64,000 nucleotides of DNA from NCBI GenBank assembly GCA_024138025.1, contig JAMXBD010000013.1, forward strand, positions 1,178,001 to 1,242,000, in the 5' to 3' direction. The stretch is from Combretum micranthum (lineage: Eukaryota; Streptophyta; Magnoliopsida; Myrtales; Combretaceae). This document shows positions 46,185 through 56,943 of the stretch, one piece after another (positions within the stretch are counted from its first letter, which is position 1; the number at the start of each line of letters is the position of its first letter). Under the pieces are notes generated by a model, which did not search any database, was not told where the DNA came from, and was given only the letters and a program-made list of their open reading frames with translations. A program made the translations under genes and the position numbers.

Positions 46185-47750
46185 CCTTAGTTGATTCTAT
46201 GCATGGAGACCCAAAGATAGGAAAAAGATTATATTCTAGATCAATAGATTGCTTTTTAATGGGACTATTCGAAGTCTACTTCATAGCCTCCTCCAATAAT
46301 CAGCAAAATACTTACCATCAGCCAGGTATGGCACAGTGAGCATGGTTGGAATGACCAAATACTATCTCTTATCCACTAGACCAATGTATAAATGATAGGC
46401 TTAGGCATCTTAGTTTGATTGAGGATGGGGTGGAAGACCAAAATACGTGGGAATACAAAGCCGATGGGTAGTTCTCGGCCAAATCAGCCTATTATTATGC
46501 CCTAACTAGTGTGGAGTTTCCTTCATTTCAGAAGAGCAAAGACATGCATTGGATCTGGAAAATTTGCACTTACCCTAAAGCTTGGCTATTCTTTTTACGT
46601 GTTCCGTGGAATGGACTCCTTATTAAGGACAATCTTACTCTTAAAGGATTTAATGCATATAGCAATTGTGTCTTCTACAGACTTCTTGTAAGCATCAATC
46701 ACCTCATGAGGGAATGTGTGGAAACTAAGAAAGCATGGTGTGTTTTGGGAATTGAACAACACCTCTTAAGCATTTTTAATGCTAAGTTGAGAACTTGATT
46801 AAAAAATAAAATTTAGGTGGAAGAAAAAACTTGCTAGGGAACATCTCTTTCTCCCCTCCCCACCTAAAATTCACACTTGTTTTTTTGTATTGGACGTTAT
46901 GGTGTGAAAGGAACAAACGTGCAATGGAGGGAAAATCAAATCCTAAATGGCCTGAATAAACACAATCCCTAAGTTAAGAATTTTAGGTACAATTCAATCT
47001 TCAAAGGATGAAGGATTTACTTTTGCCTTCTTCTAAATGGTAACTACCAACACACATTTGGGTCAAAGTGAATTGTCATGCATATTTCAAGGATCCTAAT
47101 ACTTTGGCAGCCATTGGTGTCCATGCTTGAAGTGAGTTAGTCATTATCTAGAGGGTTTGGTTAAATCATCCATGGCTAAATCACCACTTTTTGTTGAATC
47201 ATGGGCCATTTATTGGGGGATGAAATAGCTGATAACTCATAATATACACTCTGGTGTTATTAAATCTAATGCAAAAAATGCTATTGATTGAATTCTAGAT
47301 CCAAAGGCAAAAAGATGAGTTCACCCCTAATGTTGGCTTAATGTGTTGGCACATGATGCAGATGCACCAGCAATCCAACAAAAGGATGGTTTTGAAGTGG
47401 ACGAATAGAGAGGCAAATTGAATTGCACATGATCAAGCAAATGCTGGCTAGAAACACTAGTTAAATGAAGACTTTAGCAACCCTTCTACTGCTTCTTCTT
47501 TTTGCTTTCTTTCTATTAGAACAAAAGAAAATTTTAATCAACTTAATGTTGCCAAACAGCATGGTGTTATAGGCCCCTTTTGATGTAGGCACATTTGCAA
47601 ATGTGATTTGTTGTGTGAAGTCCAATCAGTCTGTAGGATTTTAGGATGATAGCTAAAGCTCCATCTTACTAGTTTATGTGACTCTTTCTTGTTTCGGATT
47701 TATATAATTTTTGAATTTATTGAAAAAAAATGTAGGTTTTTGGGAAAAAA

Positions 47751-49065
47751 AAAGGAATATGATAGAATTTCAAATTATCATTATCATCTACCCATATCAA
47801 ACCATATCATTACACACTTTTTTATTAAAATTTTCACTTCTTTGCAGCAAAACTGCCTGTTTATATCATTTTTTCTAAATTTTAAGCCTTTTATCTTTAA
47901 TTATTTATTACATTATAATTATGTAAATCATCCCACATTTAAACACTATTATTCATAATTATTCAAGAAAAATCACTGAAAAATAAATCGACAATATTTT
48001 TATTATTTTTTTGGATTATTTAATCATATTGACAACAAAAATCATACGAGCAAAATAAAAAATTTATATGCTCCATGACTTAATAACAAACTTTTATTCC
48101 TTACACCTACCCGATCTAGAAATTTAATTAGGCTTGGTTATTTTATCTAGACCTACCTACAAGGCCTAAAATGGGTGTTCAAACCCCCAGAAACCTAAAT
48201 TTTTACACCTAATTAATATTGTGTTGTTAATAATATTGCTCCACTCCTCTCAATTGGTCATTGTCATTAAAGTAATTCCTTCGACTGAAAGCCAACAAGT
48301 CGACAAAATATGATGAGTGTCCCATTAATAATGTGATTGTGTAGATTCTTGATATATGTTGTTACATCATTTTGGTATCATTTTCTTTTCTTATGGTGTC
48401 AACTTTTAACCGCAACAAAAAAGATTTCTTAGGTATTCTTTATCAAGTACAATATAAGTGTGATGTATAAATATTAATAAAATTTTAATATATATTATAT
48501 ATTTAAAAGATGGATGACACTATGTGTCTGTTCTAACATGTTTATACAAATTGTATATAATGTCTAATTAATTTTTGTTTTGGTTACACAGGCATATCAA
48601 TTTGGGTGTGGGGGGTAGAGGGGGTGGTTTGTAAATTGAGGAAAATTGAGAGAACTTATACGGTGCTAATCACTTCACACCGAAGATTTGTACTAGTCAA
48701 TTTAGTATGTTATCTTGACTATAAATGGTTGTCAGATTGATGCTTGATATAGATTACTGAAATTAACCATTGGATTGCTTCCAATGATTTAATAAATGAG
48801 GTTGAAGCCTTTTTTTAATATATAATCCATAAGCTTTGAAACTTGCCAATAGCTGTGGTCAAGTTCAGTTACTTATAAAATATTTCAATATTTAACACCC
48901 AAGAAATCCATATCCTTTTAAAATAAGCTTATTAACACCATAAAAAGTCCAAAGAAACTAATTTAAAAAAAAAAAAGGAAAGAAAAAAACCCTTTTGAAC
49001 CAATTTTTTTTTTTTTTTCCTTCTTTTGTATGCTCAAGAAAATAGAGTGAAGCCAAGAACGGATA
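47751..49065. other. Non-coding stretch between the LINE and a LINE fragment
   Basis: AT-rich. A short G-rich run (gtgtggggggtagagggggt) lies at about 48605-48625. No gene or repeat recognised. Confidence 0.5.
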
Positions 49066-49308
49066 TTAAAAGTAAATTCTTATGCAAAAATCTCTTCCGA
49101 TGGTAGTGGGATTTTTCACTTCTAGAACTTCTCCGATCTTAAATCCGATTTTTGGTACATTACGATTGGTAGATATGTTTTTTAAGGCAATCCGTAAATT
49201 TTTAAGAGAGATCTTATCTACTTCAAATTTTTCTTCAGCACGTCTTAAAATATTCAAAATAAGCATATCCTTATTCACCACTTTATCGTCAATAACAATA
49301 CCTACCAT
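49066..49308 (-). pseudogene. Fragment of a second LINE ORF1 (DUF4283-like), minus strand
   Basis: An 80-codon minus-strand frame. Its start (MVGIVIDDKVVNKDMLILNI) fits the VGKxLSDKxVN start of LINE ORF1 DUF4283 domains. Its end (KIGEVLEVKNPTTIGRDFCI) fits the KIGxVLEVD....GRFLRIRV region that follows. The middle is shortened. It is oriented opposite to the large LINE nearby, so it is a separate old insertion. Confidence 0.5.
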
Positions 49309-49634
49309 ATAAATCTTTTCTAATTCATGACCAGCCTCTAAAGTCTAAATCAATGATTATAGCCCACATTACTTTTCTCGAGGATTGTCAATGGATCCAA
49401 CAAATACTGAAGGCCACAAATTATACAAAGAAAACAAGGCAAAAGAAGGGAAGCTGGAAATAAAGAGATAATCACCCATTCCATAATCTTACATGATACA
49501 CTATCGATGAAAGGTGATACCAAAATTAGGTAGGCCAAGGCCTAACTATTGTTCCCTCGCAGAAAAGGATACAAAGCAAACAAAATCTAAATCCATACTT
49601 AAAAGTAAAAACTAAAAAAAGTGGTGCAAACGTT

Positions 49635-49660
49635 AAAAAAAAAAAAAAAAAAAAAAAAAA
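49635..49660. repeat. Poly-A tract
   Basis: 26 consecutive A. It could be the tail of a retroposed sequence, but no source element is recognised beside it. Confidence 0.9.
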
Positions 49661-49919
49661 CCTCAAAGATTTGAGAAAGTGAAATATATAAATATACAAA
49701 AAAAAAACAGGATAAATGGTATAAACAACTTAAAATTGTTTTTATATAATTTGTAGAAATTACATATACTAAATTGCATAAAAACGAAATATGGTAACCA
49801 AATTGGATAAAAAAAAAAAAAAATAGACATCTTTATAACATTTTATCCTGTTTCATGAATGATCTCTTTTCTTATTCTTCCATATCTTTGATAGGTTCAT
49901 TTTCATTTTCATATGCGCC

Positions 49920-49946
49920 TTTTTTTTTTTTTTTTTTTTTTTTTTT
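49920..49946. repeat. Poly-T tract
   Basis: 27 consecutive T, within 300 bp of the poly-A tract. Confidence 0.9.
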
Positions 49947-50500
49947 GTGGGAGGTAGGGGATTTTGTTTGCTCGTATTCTTTTTAACCTGGTATGGTGAT
50001 TTTGCTCTATCTATTTCTTTTCCCACACATTTTCCGTTGTTTGCTTCCTACAATTTGTGTCCATGAGTATATGTTGGGTCATCAACAATTTCTGAGCAAG
50101 GTAATGGCACTATGAAATCATTGGTTTTAGAGGCTGATTAACTAATTAGAAATACACACACATATATGGTAGCGACTAGGGACTAATTTATAGGCACTAA
50201 ATTAATAAAAGCTCAAGAGAGGAAAATGGAGACACATAAAGAGATAAAAGGTAACTGTGAGAAAGAGTGTCCATTACTAATTGAGTGTAAAAGCTATGGC
50301 AATCAGAGTTAACAGGAGAATGACTGATAAAGCAGAATCTATATAAATGTCAAAACTTATTTTCTCTTAGTTTGTCTTTACTTTTGCGCATTATGTTTAT
50401 TGAATTCGCAACAATGGTTGACAAATTTACCTAGTCAAATTAAGGTGAAGCAATACCTTCTCTCAATGTCCAACCATCAGCAGATATAAACTATAGATAA

Positions 50501-50856
50501 ATGTTCCTTATAACCCATGCATACAAAAGATATTACCTCTCTATTGTAATTGTGTAAGCACTGTACTAAGTGCGTCACTTATTTGCATTCGTAGGGTGGG
50601 TTAATTGTCCCTCCCCCTCTGAACTTAGAAGCAATGACTGGCCAACATGAGCTGAGCTTCGAGGCTTGTGTACGGTTTCTCTGTACAGGTACTTCGAACA
50701 CAAACATACAACCTCTCCTGTGTGATTATCACTATACTGTGCATTTAAACCTGCTAGCAAATTTAAACAAAATACAGAATCTGAACAACAAAAAGGCTGA
50801 CTATATCATTCTACATTACCCACTTTCAGCAACAAACTTACAACTTCAATGTTGGC
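50501..50856 (-). other. Possible 3' UTR of the putative resident gene
   Basis: Non-repetitive sequence of moderate GC directly after the stop codon at 50857 on the minus strand. Short ORFs on both strands have no recognisable motif. Confidence 0.3.
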
Positions 50857-51180
50857 TTATAACCGGGAACGGATAAAAATCCTCTTCTCTTTGTTTTCCA
50901 TGCCATCGGGTCCCTTGAAGTCTCCATTTGGGATCTTTTTGAAAGCTCCAGATCCTTTGATAGATACGACTGAACTGGTATGCTCATGATTTACCTTTGC
51001 AGGATCTTCTTCCCTCTTTTCCATCACGTCTTGTATGTCCTCTAGCAGGTGAAGGTCTCCAAGCCTTGCCTTGTCATTTGAGCAGAGCTTAGAAGTCTTC
51101 TCCTTTAGTTCTTCCTCTATTATCTTATGTATTTCTATCTTTCCTGTAACATGCAATTTATGGATTTCAGGAACTAGAGA
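50857..51180 (-). CDS. Putative last exon of an unidentified resident gene
   Basis: A minus-strand frame opens just after an acceptor-like ctctag (about 51181) and runs through PEIHKLHVTGKIEIHKIIEE to a stop at 50857. It is charged, Lys/Glu-rich and helical in look (EEELKEKTSKL, LLEDIQDVMEKREEDPAK), with a basic end (KEKRIFIRSRL). Codon use and composition look like real coding sequence, and no transposon motif is present. A first exon may lie at 52385-52541 on the same strand. I do not recognise the family. A splice acceptor at 51137 (ttacag/GAAAG) would give a slightly shorter exon. Confidence 0.42.
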   Translation of the reverse strand, partial: SLVPEIHKLHVTGKIEIHKIIEEELKEKTSKLCSNDKARLGDLHLLEDIQDVMEKREEDPAKVNHEHTSSVVSIKGSGAFKKIPNGDFKGPDGMENKEKRIFIRSRL

Positions 51181-52384
51181 TCACATCAGTTCCCATAACG
51201 AGCCATCTATTCTACACATACACAAATTCAATTTCGGTTTCGTCCGATGCAAAACATGGCCAAAAGAAAGGATTGTGAATTTGATTATTTCAACTTAAGA
51301 GTAGCTTGATCTCAAATATAACCGCAAGTTTGGTTCAAGCATGAAATAATTCTAATAAAAAAGAAACAACTGGGGGATTGAGATGTGTTGAGCTAAAATA
51401 GAGCATCTAAGCATGATCATCATCTTTGGATAACTAGTTGGGTATGGTTCAAGGGTGAGTCAAGAATTTACATCCCATCACAGCCACATGCTTTCAGAAC
51501 AGGGGGTACAAACAGGCTTCTTGCAGAAACTGATAAGAGCTCGAATTGTACAGAAACACTGCAAATAACCGAAAGAAACCTATGAAAGTAAACATTCTTA
51601 AATATGCACATTTGTTTGGCAAAACATGTTATCCAAACATCCTTGAGTGATTTGTCTAAATTTTAACATTTAGACAATAATCAAAAGCAATGATGCTAAG
51701 TTGTTAACTTGTAGTGTTTAATAAGAAGAGGACGTAGCCGGACAAATTGCAGTTGCATCCTAAAATCGAGAACAAAGCGTTGCTCTTTAACGATTTCTTT
51801 ATTTGACATAAAATGTTCAAGCTTAATTAACAATCACAAGAGAGAACAGTCTATTAACGAGACCGTCCGGTCAACTATTCAACCGTTAAAATAAATATAA
51901 TAATTAAAATATTAACTATTTTAATAATTCAACACGATTGGATATAATGAATTTTCCAAAGTTTTCATCGATTAGCAGTACATGAATGGCCTAATAAAAA
52001 CCAAAAATGTCAGAATTTTATTGATTGTTATCCATGACTCGTATATATTCAAAGTTGTAATACACATAGCATGTAATAGCCAATAAATCATGAAATATAA
52101 TTATGTCATTGCACAAATCAGATCATAACAAGCATTTAAAAATTTTTTAAAACATTTTCTGCCAAATAAAAATAACCCATAGTCCAGGAACAATTCTCTT
52201 TTTAGGCTGGCAAAATATATAAAGAAGCTAATTCCAATCTTCGAGTGATAACACAAATAAAAGGTTCCAATTGAATCTCAGACATATCTTAAGACTGATC
52301 CAAAAAAAGTTCAAACACAAAACCATTTGACAGTTAATGCTATAATTCAAATGTACATATATATATAGAGAGAGAGAGAGAAAC
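51181..52384 (-). other. Presumed intron(s) between the two exon-like ORFs
   Basis: AT-rich sequence ending (minus strand) next to the acceptor near 51181. A (GA/CT)n run with a TA run lies at 52360-52380, beside the donor. One short open stretch at about 51485-51565 follows an acceptor-like ttatttgcag and could be an internal exon. I cannot join these into one confident frame. Confidence 0.28.
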
Positions 52385-52541
52385 CATTGGGATTGATGCC
52401 CTTGCCCTTGAGAGTGGTAGTGAAGGTGGAATCTAGGGCGAATTTCCCGATGGAACTAAGAATCCGAGTAATTTTGTTCTTAAATTGGACATTCTTTAGG
52501 GTATCGGTGTGGATTCCGTCGAGTTTGAGGGTGCTCGCCAT
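52385..52541 (-). CDS. Putative first exon of an unidentified resident gene
   Basis: Minus-strand ATG at 52539-52541 opens MASTLKLDGIHTDTLKNVQF. The frame stays open to a possible donor (CCCAATG/GTTTCT, 52384) after 157 bases. The longer frame from 52634 is open further upstream, but the ATG inside MAST has the better plant context (GCGAGC after it, AA-rich before). Just upstream (52560-52900) is non-repetitive sequence with higher GC that could be a promoter. No family recognised. Confidence 0.38.
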
Positions 52542-52914
52542 TGTCGTTACAGTCGAAATGCCAGGATACCACAAATTCAAATAAATATCGTGCAGAAGAT
52601 TTTTGTTCTGAAATCTATACCTGTCGTTTTTCACACCTCATATAAAAACTCTTCCATTCTAGGTGATGACCAAAAAATTAATTTATATATATATAATCCA
52701 TACTCCATAGGTTCGGGTTATACGTTATGGATCTTGGGCTGGATTCACGGTCAACCATTTGGTCCCGTTTTGTGAAACCGGCAAAATGAAATGAGAAAAA
52801 CCGGGTGTACAGGTAACGGCCCATGAGTACGGGCCCGCGACAGTTCATGGACCTGTGCCGTTTTCTATTAAGAACAATAAAGAATTTGTTTATTTATCAT
52901 CTATTTCACAAGTT
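52542..52914 (-). promoter_or_regulatory. Possible promoter region of the putative resident gene
   Basis: About 370 bp of non-transposon sequence with GC-rich stretches (gtacgggcccgcgacag) between the putative ATG and the Athila LTR. No clear TATA box in the expected place on the minus strand. Assigned by position only. Confidence 0.25.
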
Positions 52915-54103
52915 GGAATCCATATTGGCGTTTGCTCAAATCCCGTAGAGATTGCACGTGACACAGGCACTTTTTGTGTTAAAACTCTTTTTAAAGCGTA
53001 AAACTATCGATTAATGTACCGAGTGCATGTGTAGTAATAAAAGTAATAAGAACTAGGTTATGATCTGCAGAGAGTCAATTGACTAAGAATCAGAATGTAA
53101 AGACCTCCTCTAAGCTAAGTAAAATGATATCAGGTTTTTGAGCTAAACTAAATGATCTACTTCTACTACTAAAAATTACAATTAATTTCAACACTAAGAC
53201 TACTTAGCACTGGAATAACTCTTGAGCTCCTTCAAATCACAAGTGTAGAATTATGCAATAGTAAAAATAGGATTTCCTTTCATTGCCTTGTAATTATAAT
53301 CAATTTTTTTTCAATTAGATTTTAACTAAATTCACAAGAATTTACTTCCCTTTTAGGTTGTAAAATTCTAATTATAGCATAGTATCCCTTTTGAATAATC
53401 TATCTACAATCACCAGCTAAATAACACATTTCTTTCACAAATAATGTTACTCTAATTGAAACTATGATTCAAGCATGTATCTATCTCCTAAACCACAACT
53501 TCGTTGCATTAAGACTATGAATTCTAAGATTTAAACTAAAATAGCATGTGCCTATGTTAATTTTGAAATCTTATTTTTTATTTCAATCGGATCTTCAAAT
53601 CCCTTTTGAGTATCTAGAATCCTAATTCATAAGGAAATCCATAGACATATTTTTTTAATATCTCATGAACATTGGAATAGAAATAATCAAAATTCCAATT
53701 TAACAAAACTCGTTATAAGAACAAATCAACCACTTAAAAAATCCATTAACCCATTACATAATGTTACTTATACAAATTAGCTCATACTCAAAAACATACT
53801 TTTATTCATGGTAAAATTCTTAGCACAATCCATAACAAAAAATAGTGGAGAGAGTAAACCTGAAGTATCAGAAATATCTTCCTAATGATTTTGGATCCAA
53901 CTCCACTATGAAGGTTTGTAATGAACAGTACCAGAAGTTGAGGTTGAGTGAGACGAGGTCAGGTGAAATGAGGTGAGGTGGATGAATGAAAAATGGAAAA
54001 TGGAATGTAGAATGATGGAGAATTAAAGATGGATTTTGGATTATGGAAGGTAATGAATGATCCAATTCTTGATATCGCCTTCTTTTTGTACAAGTGATGA
54101 TGA

Positions 54104-54112
54104 GTTTTATAG
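54104..54112 (-). promoter_or_regulatory. TATA box of the Athila-like LTR
   Basis: Reverse complement of gttttatag, reading CTATAAAAC, mid-LTR. Confidence 0.4.
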
Positions 54113-55289
54113 TGTATGGGATTTAGATTCCCTATTCCCATGTGTAGTGAAAAAAGAAAATATGTGTATGCGATGATGTGGAGTGGATAAGTGGAATGGA
54201 CCCCTTAATTACAAACAAAACATTAAAAAAAAAAAATTAAAATAAAATAAAGATGCTGCCGGAATTGGTTCTGCACAAATCAGCTCATTTTAGTTGGATG
54301 AGCTCGAGCTTGGTGTTTGTTAGCTTGGAACAGGTCGAGATTGCCACTGCTTATATTAGCTTGGTCAGTGTGGATAATATGGAGCTTGGTGTCGATGCTG
54401 TCAAGAGGTCGTTGAAGGAGCTCAGTTCATAGATAAAATGAACAGGTCATCATACACACATACTGAGCAGCTTAGACTTAGCTCAGGTATAGCTCTATTC
54501 TGTCATACCATGATAGTTGCCCTATGTCTGCTATGATCTGTTCAGCATGTCTGGTCTGCTTTGTGGTGCATGGACTCGACATCTGCTGGTAGGAAGTTAG
54601 TCTTGTCAAAGGCTTGGTTGATAATTGCGTTCGAGCTTGGATCAAGGCTGCGCTGTTGTTCTGATCATCATCTGCAGCAGGCTCAGTTAGTTGTAGCATG
54701 TAGGCATTCTGATCATGATTTAAGGTTATATGGACTGCTCCTGTTATCATGGACTCGTGCTGAGGTGAGGCATATGGACGCTCTGTTTTTTGGTCAGTGC
54801 TTGCGTATGGAGCTCGACACATCATTTAGGTTGATTGGATTGAATTCGACAGTGGCTCGTAGCTCAGGCTGATGCAATTTATTTGTCAAATTTGTGCTAG
54901 TGTGTAGAGTTCGATCCAGGACCAAGAAACGCGGGTACTGTTGAGTTCGGGCATAAACAGCTCAGTGTTAGCTACTTCGGTCAGTGTTAGATGCTCCTAG
55001 TTGCTCGCTACTGGTCATGGTAAGAGGTGATTAGAGTGGAAGCTGATTTTAGAAACAAGTCGATGTGTAGCAGCGTGGTTATGATGGCCGCTATTCGGAC
55101 AACGGCACTGCTGCAACTCAAGTCAGTCGTATGGTGTCTTGGAGATGTTTTGAACTTGTTTGGCACTCGAATCAGGTGCTGTTGTGGATTCCGCTGATGT
55201 TCGACTTGCTGCAAATGACCAAACTACTGCCAATGAAGAAGAAACTTAGACTGCCACGGATCAAAAAATTTCTGCTTGATAGAATCTTG

Positions 55290-55517
55290 GGGTCTGTTTG
55301 GATTGTCTGTTTTTTATCTATATCTGTATCTTTTTTAAAATGATATGTGTAAATATATCCGATTTGCATATAAATTTTATCTATATTTGTTCTATTTGAT
55401 CTTTTGATGAGAACTGTCAACTTTTTTTTATCTATATCTATTTCTTGATAAATAATTTGTTAGCAAAAAGTTTGAAAAAGTGTCTGTATCTACCGGAAAA
55501 AAAGCCAAAACAAATAG
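55290..55517. mobile_element. MITE family B, copy 2 (inverted relative to copy 1), inside the Athila LTR
   Basis: gggtctgtttggattgtctg ... gccaaaacaaatag is the reverse complement, with scattered changes, of the element at 9970-10200. TTG flanks both ends (55287-55289, 55518-55520), compatible with a 3-bp duplication. Confidence 0.78.
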
Positions 55518-55807
55518 TTGGATTCAAAGACTGCATTAAATTAAAATACATTTAATTCAACAACAAATTGTAGTTGCAAATCTTCTGATTCTAAATTGGC
55601 TCATTCTTATTTGACATAATAGAAGCCAACTCCATTCAAGCACTTTGATAATAGTCTTAGCAATTGAGTTCTCAAATTCTAAAAATCATGCATTTATCCT
55701 GAATAGAATCAATCAAATTATGAATAGCTTTCACTATAAAAGCACCAGTTTAAGGATAAATGTGTGATATAATTGAGAGATAAATGCATAGAAATACACA
55801 TTTATCA

Positions 55808-55823
55808 ACTACCCCCAAATTAG
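55808..55823 (-). other. Polypurine tract of the Athila-like element
   Basis: Minus strand CTAATTTGGGGGTAGT directly before the LTR start. The tttgggggtagttgataaat arrangement is characteristic of Athila-type elements. Confidence 0.7.
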
Positions 55824-56133
55824 CTTATTGCTTGTTCTCAAGAAAATCTATTTCTCATTTTTAAGGTCAAACATCATAGAGGACAGCATTTACACTTCAA
55901 TGTATTCTTAACAGAACACTCTTACACCAGTTCTGTATCCATCATCAAACCGAAACTCTAGAGCACAAATGGGACTTGCTGCAGCTTTTAGCAGAAATTC
56001 ATGTTTTACAACTCATGACAGAAACAATGACCTTGAATTTCAAAGGGTAGCACACATTCTTTCTCGAAGGACCTCTATTTACACACATATGCACCAGCTT
56101 AAAGCTCATGAGCATGAATGGAACCAGCTGCAA

Positions 56134-56943
56134 TTTTTCTTGCTCAAATGCAAATTATAAGCTTAAGCATTACAATTTAGATTATTCTCATACTCCTCAC
56201 CACTCAACCAATCCATATGTACATAAGTCCCTAATAAGCGACTTAAATCACTAATCTATTGTTCAATGGAGTTTAATCTCCTTGTTTAGCTCAAGATCAT
56301 CTTACGTGTGATCAAGTTTAACATCAAGCAACCAAGTAAGAGATTCTTGCTTGAGATCAAGTTATACTGTACTGAGGGAGAAAAGGAGGATGATTATTGT
56401 GTAAATTGGATCAACAAAAATGTCAACGACGATATGAATAGGGAGCTGTGCAAAATGGTGGAAGAAGAGGAGATAAAAGAGGTTGTTTTCAAATGGGTGG
56501 TCTAAAGGCTCCAAGCCCAGATGGATTCTCGGGTATATTCTATCAACATTTTTGGTCTATCATTAGGAAGTCAGTCTCAAGTGCAGTCAAGGACTTCTTT
56601 ATCTCAGGTAAGATTCCTTCTGATCTTAATCAAACTGACCTTGTCCTTATCCCTAAAATCCAGCATCCCCAAAATGTTTCTAGGATGGGTTTAGATTTGC
56701 TAAGAAATAGAAGTCCTTGACTACACTTTTTCTTGCTCAAATGCAAATTATAAGCTTAAGCATTATAATTTAGATGATTCTCATACTCCTCATCACTCAA
56801 CCAATCCATATGTACATAAATCACTAATAAGAGACTTAAGCCACTAATCTATTGTTCAATAGAGTTTAATCTCCTCGTTTAGCTCAAGATCATCTTACTT
56901 GAGATCAAGTTTAACATCAAGCAACCAAGTAAGAGATTCTTGC
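56134..56943. repeat. 217-bp direct repeat flanking a LINE fragment
   Basis: Copy 1 (56134-56350) and copy 2 (56727-56943) are of equal length and differ at only a few positions. Both begin tttttcttgctcaaatgcaa and end aagtaagagattcttgc. The 376 bp between them are LINE sequence. Copy 2 is followed by a further partial repeat, aaccaggtaagagattctt. Confidence 0.9.
56351..56726 (+). pseudogene. LINE reverse-transcriptase fragment
   Basis: Plus-strand frames read GLKAPSPDGFSGIFYQHFWS, then SGKIPSDLNQTDLVLIPKIQ. This is the start of the plant LINE RT domain (KAPGPDGF...LIPK). One frameshift near 56480 separates it from an upstream acidic stretch. Only about 125 codons are present, with no LINE 3' tail, so this is a patch rather than a normal 5'-truncated insertion. 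Confidence 0.82.

Larger units (their letters stand above)
42542..47450 (+). pseudogene. LINE ORF2 pseudogene: endonuclease, reverse transcriptase, zf-RVT, RNase H
   Basis: Endonuclease at about 42740-43430: FKIISWNTQGSLLNRRMAYL, then WSIIGDFNEIVRANEKWGSE, then SNHRPIL where SDHxPI is usual. Reverse transcriptase at about 44030-45330: KLDLEKASNRM, SFSIITNGAV, GLRQGDPMSSCLFILVVEW, and LSHLLFANDIILMGEA. The last has FAND where the catalytic FADD is expected. After it come INLDKSRIIFSKN and NFFWAFKEGKRG. zf-RVT lies at about 46460-46760 (FSAKSAYYYAL). An RNase H-like block sits near 47050-47450. Stops and frameshifts are frequent, and a Copia LTR piece interrupts it at 45464. The intact enzyme would nick DNA and reverse-transcribe LINE RNA; this one is dead. 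Confidence 0.87.
35490..47750 (+). mobile_element. L1-type LINE, full length but split by three insertions
   Basis: ORF1 (gag-like, DUF4283 and zinc knuckle) and ORF2 (endonuclease, reverse transcriptase, zf-RVT, RNase H) remnants run in order on the plus strand. They end near 47725-47756, where tttattgaaaaaaaatg and a second A run suggest the 3' tail. Removing the hAT (35813-40187), the Cassandra (40327-41128) and the Copia piece (45464-46184) leaves about 6.3 kb, a typical plant L1 length. The many stops show it is old. Confidence 0.85.
49309..50500. other. Non-coding stretch with long A and T runs
   Basis: Contains a 26-base A run (49635-49660) and a 27-base T run (49920-49946). No gene recognised. 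Confidence 0.5.
52915..55807 (-). mobile_element. 3' LTR of an Athila-like gypsy element, about 2.9 kb
   Basis: On the minus strand the LTR starts TGATAAATGTGTATTTCTAT at 55807, immediately after the purine tract AATTTGGGGGTAGT. TATAAAAC lies at about 54104-54112. Near the end are phrases such as gtcacgtgcaatctctacgg, typical of the R-U5 part of Athila LTRs. The distal end (about 52915) is approximate because no second LTR is available. A MITE (55290-55517) has inserted in it. Confidence 0.65.

Noticed and set aside
54478..54872. ORFs of 103-115 codons on both strands
   Set aside because: Inside the Athila LTR, overlapping on opposite strands, without motifs.
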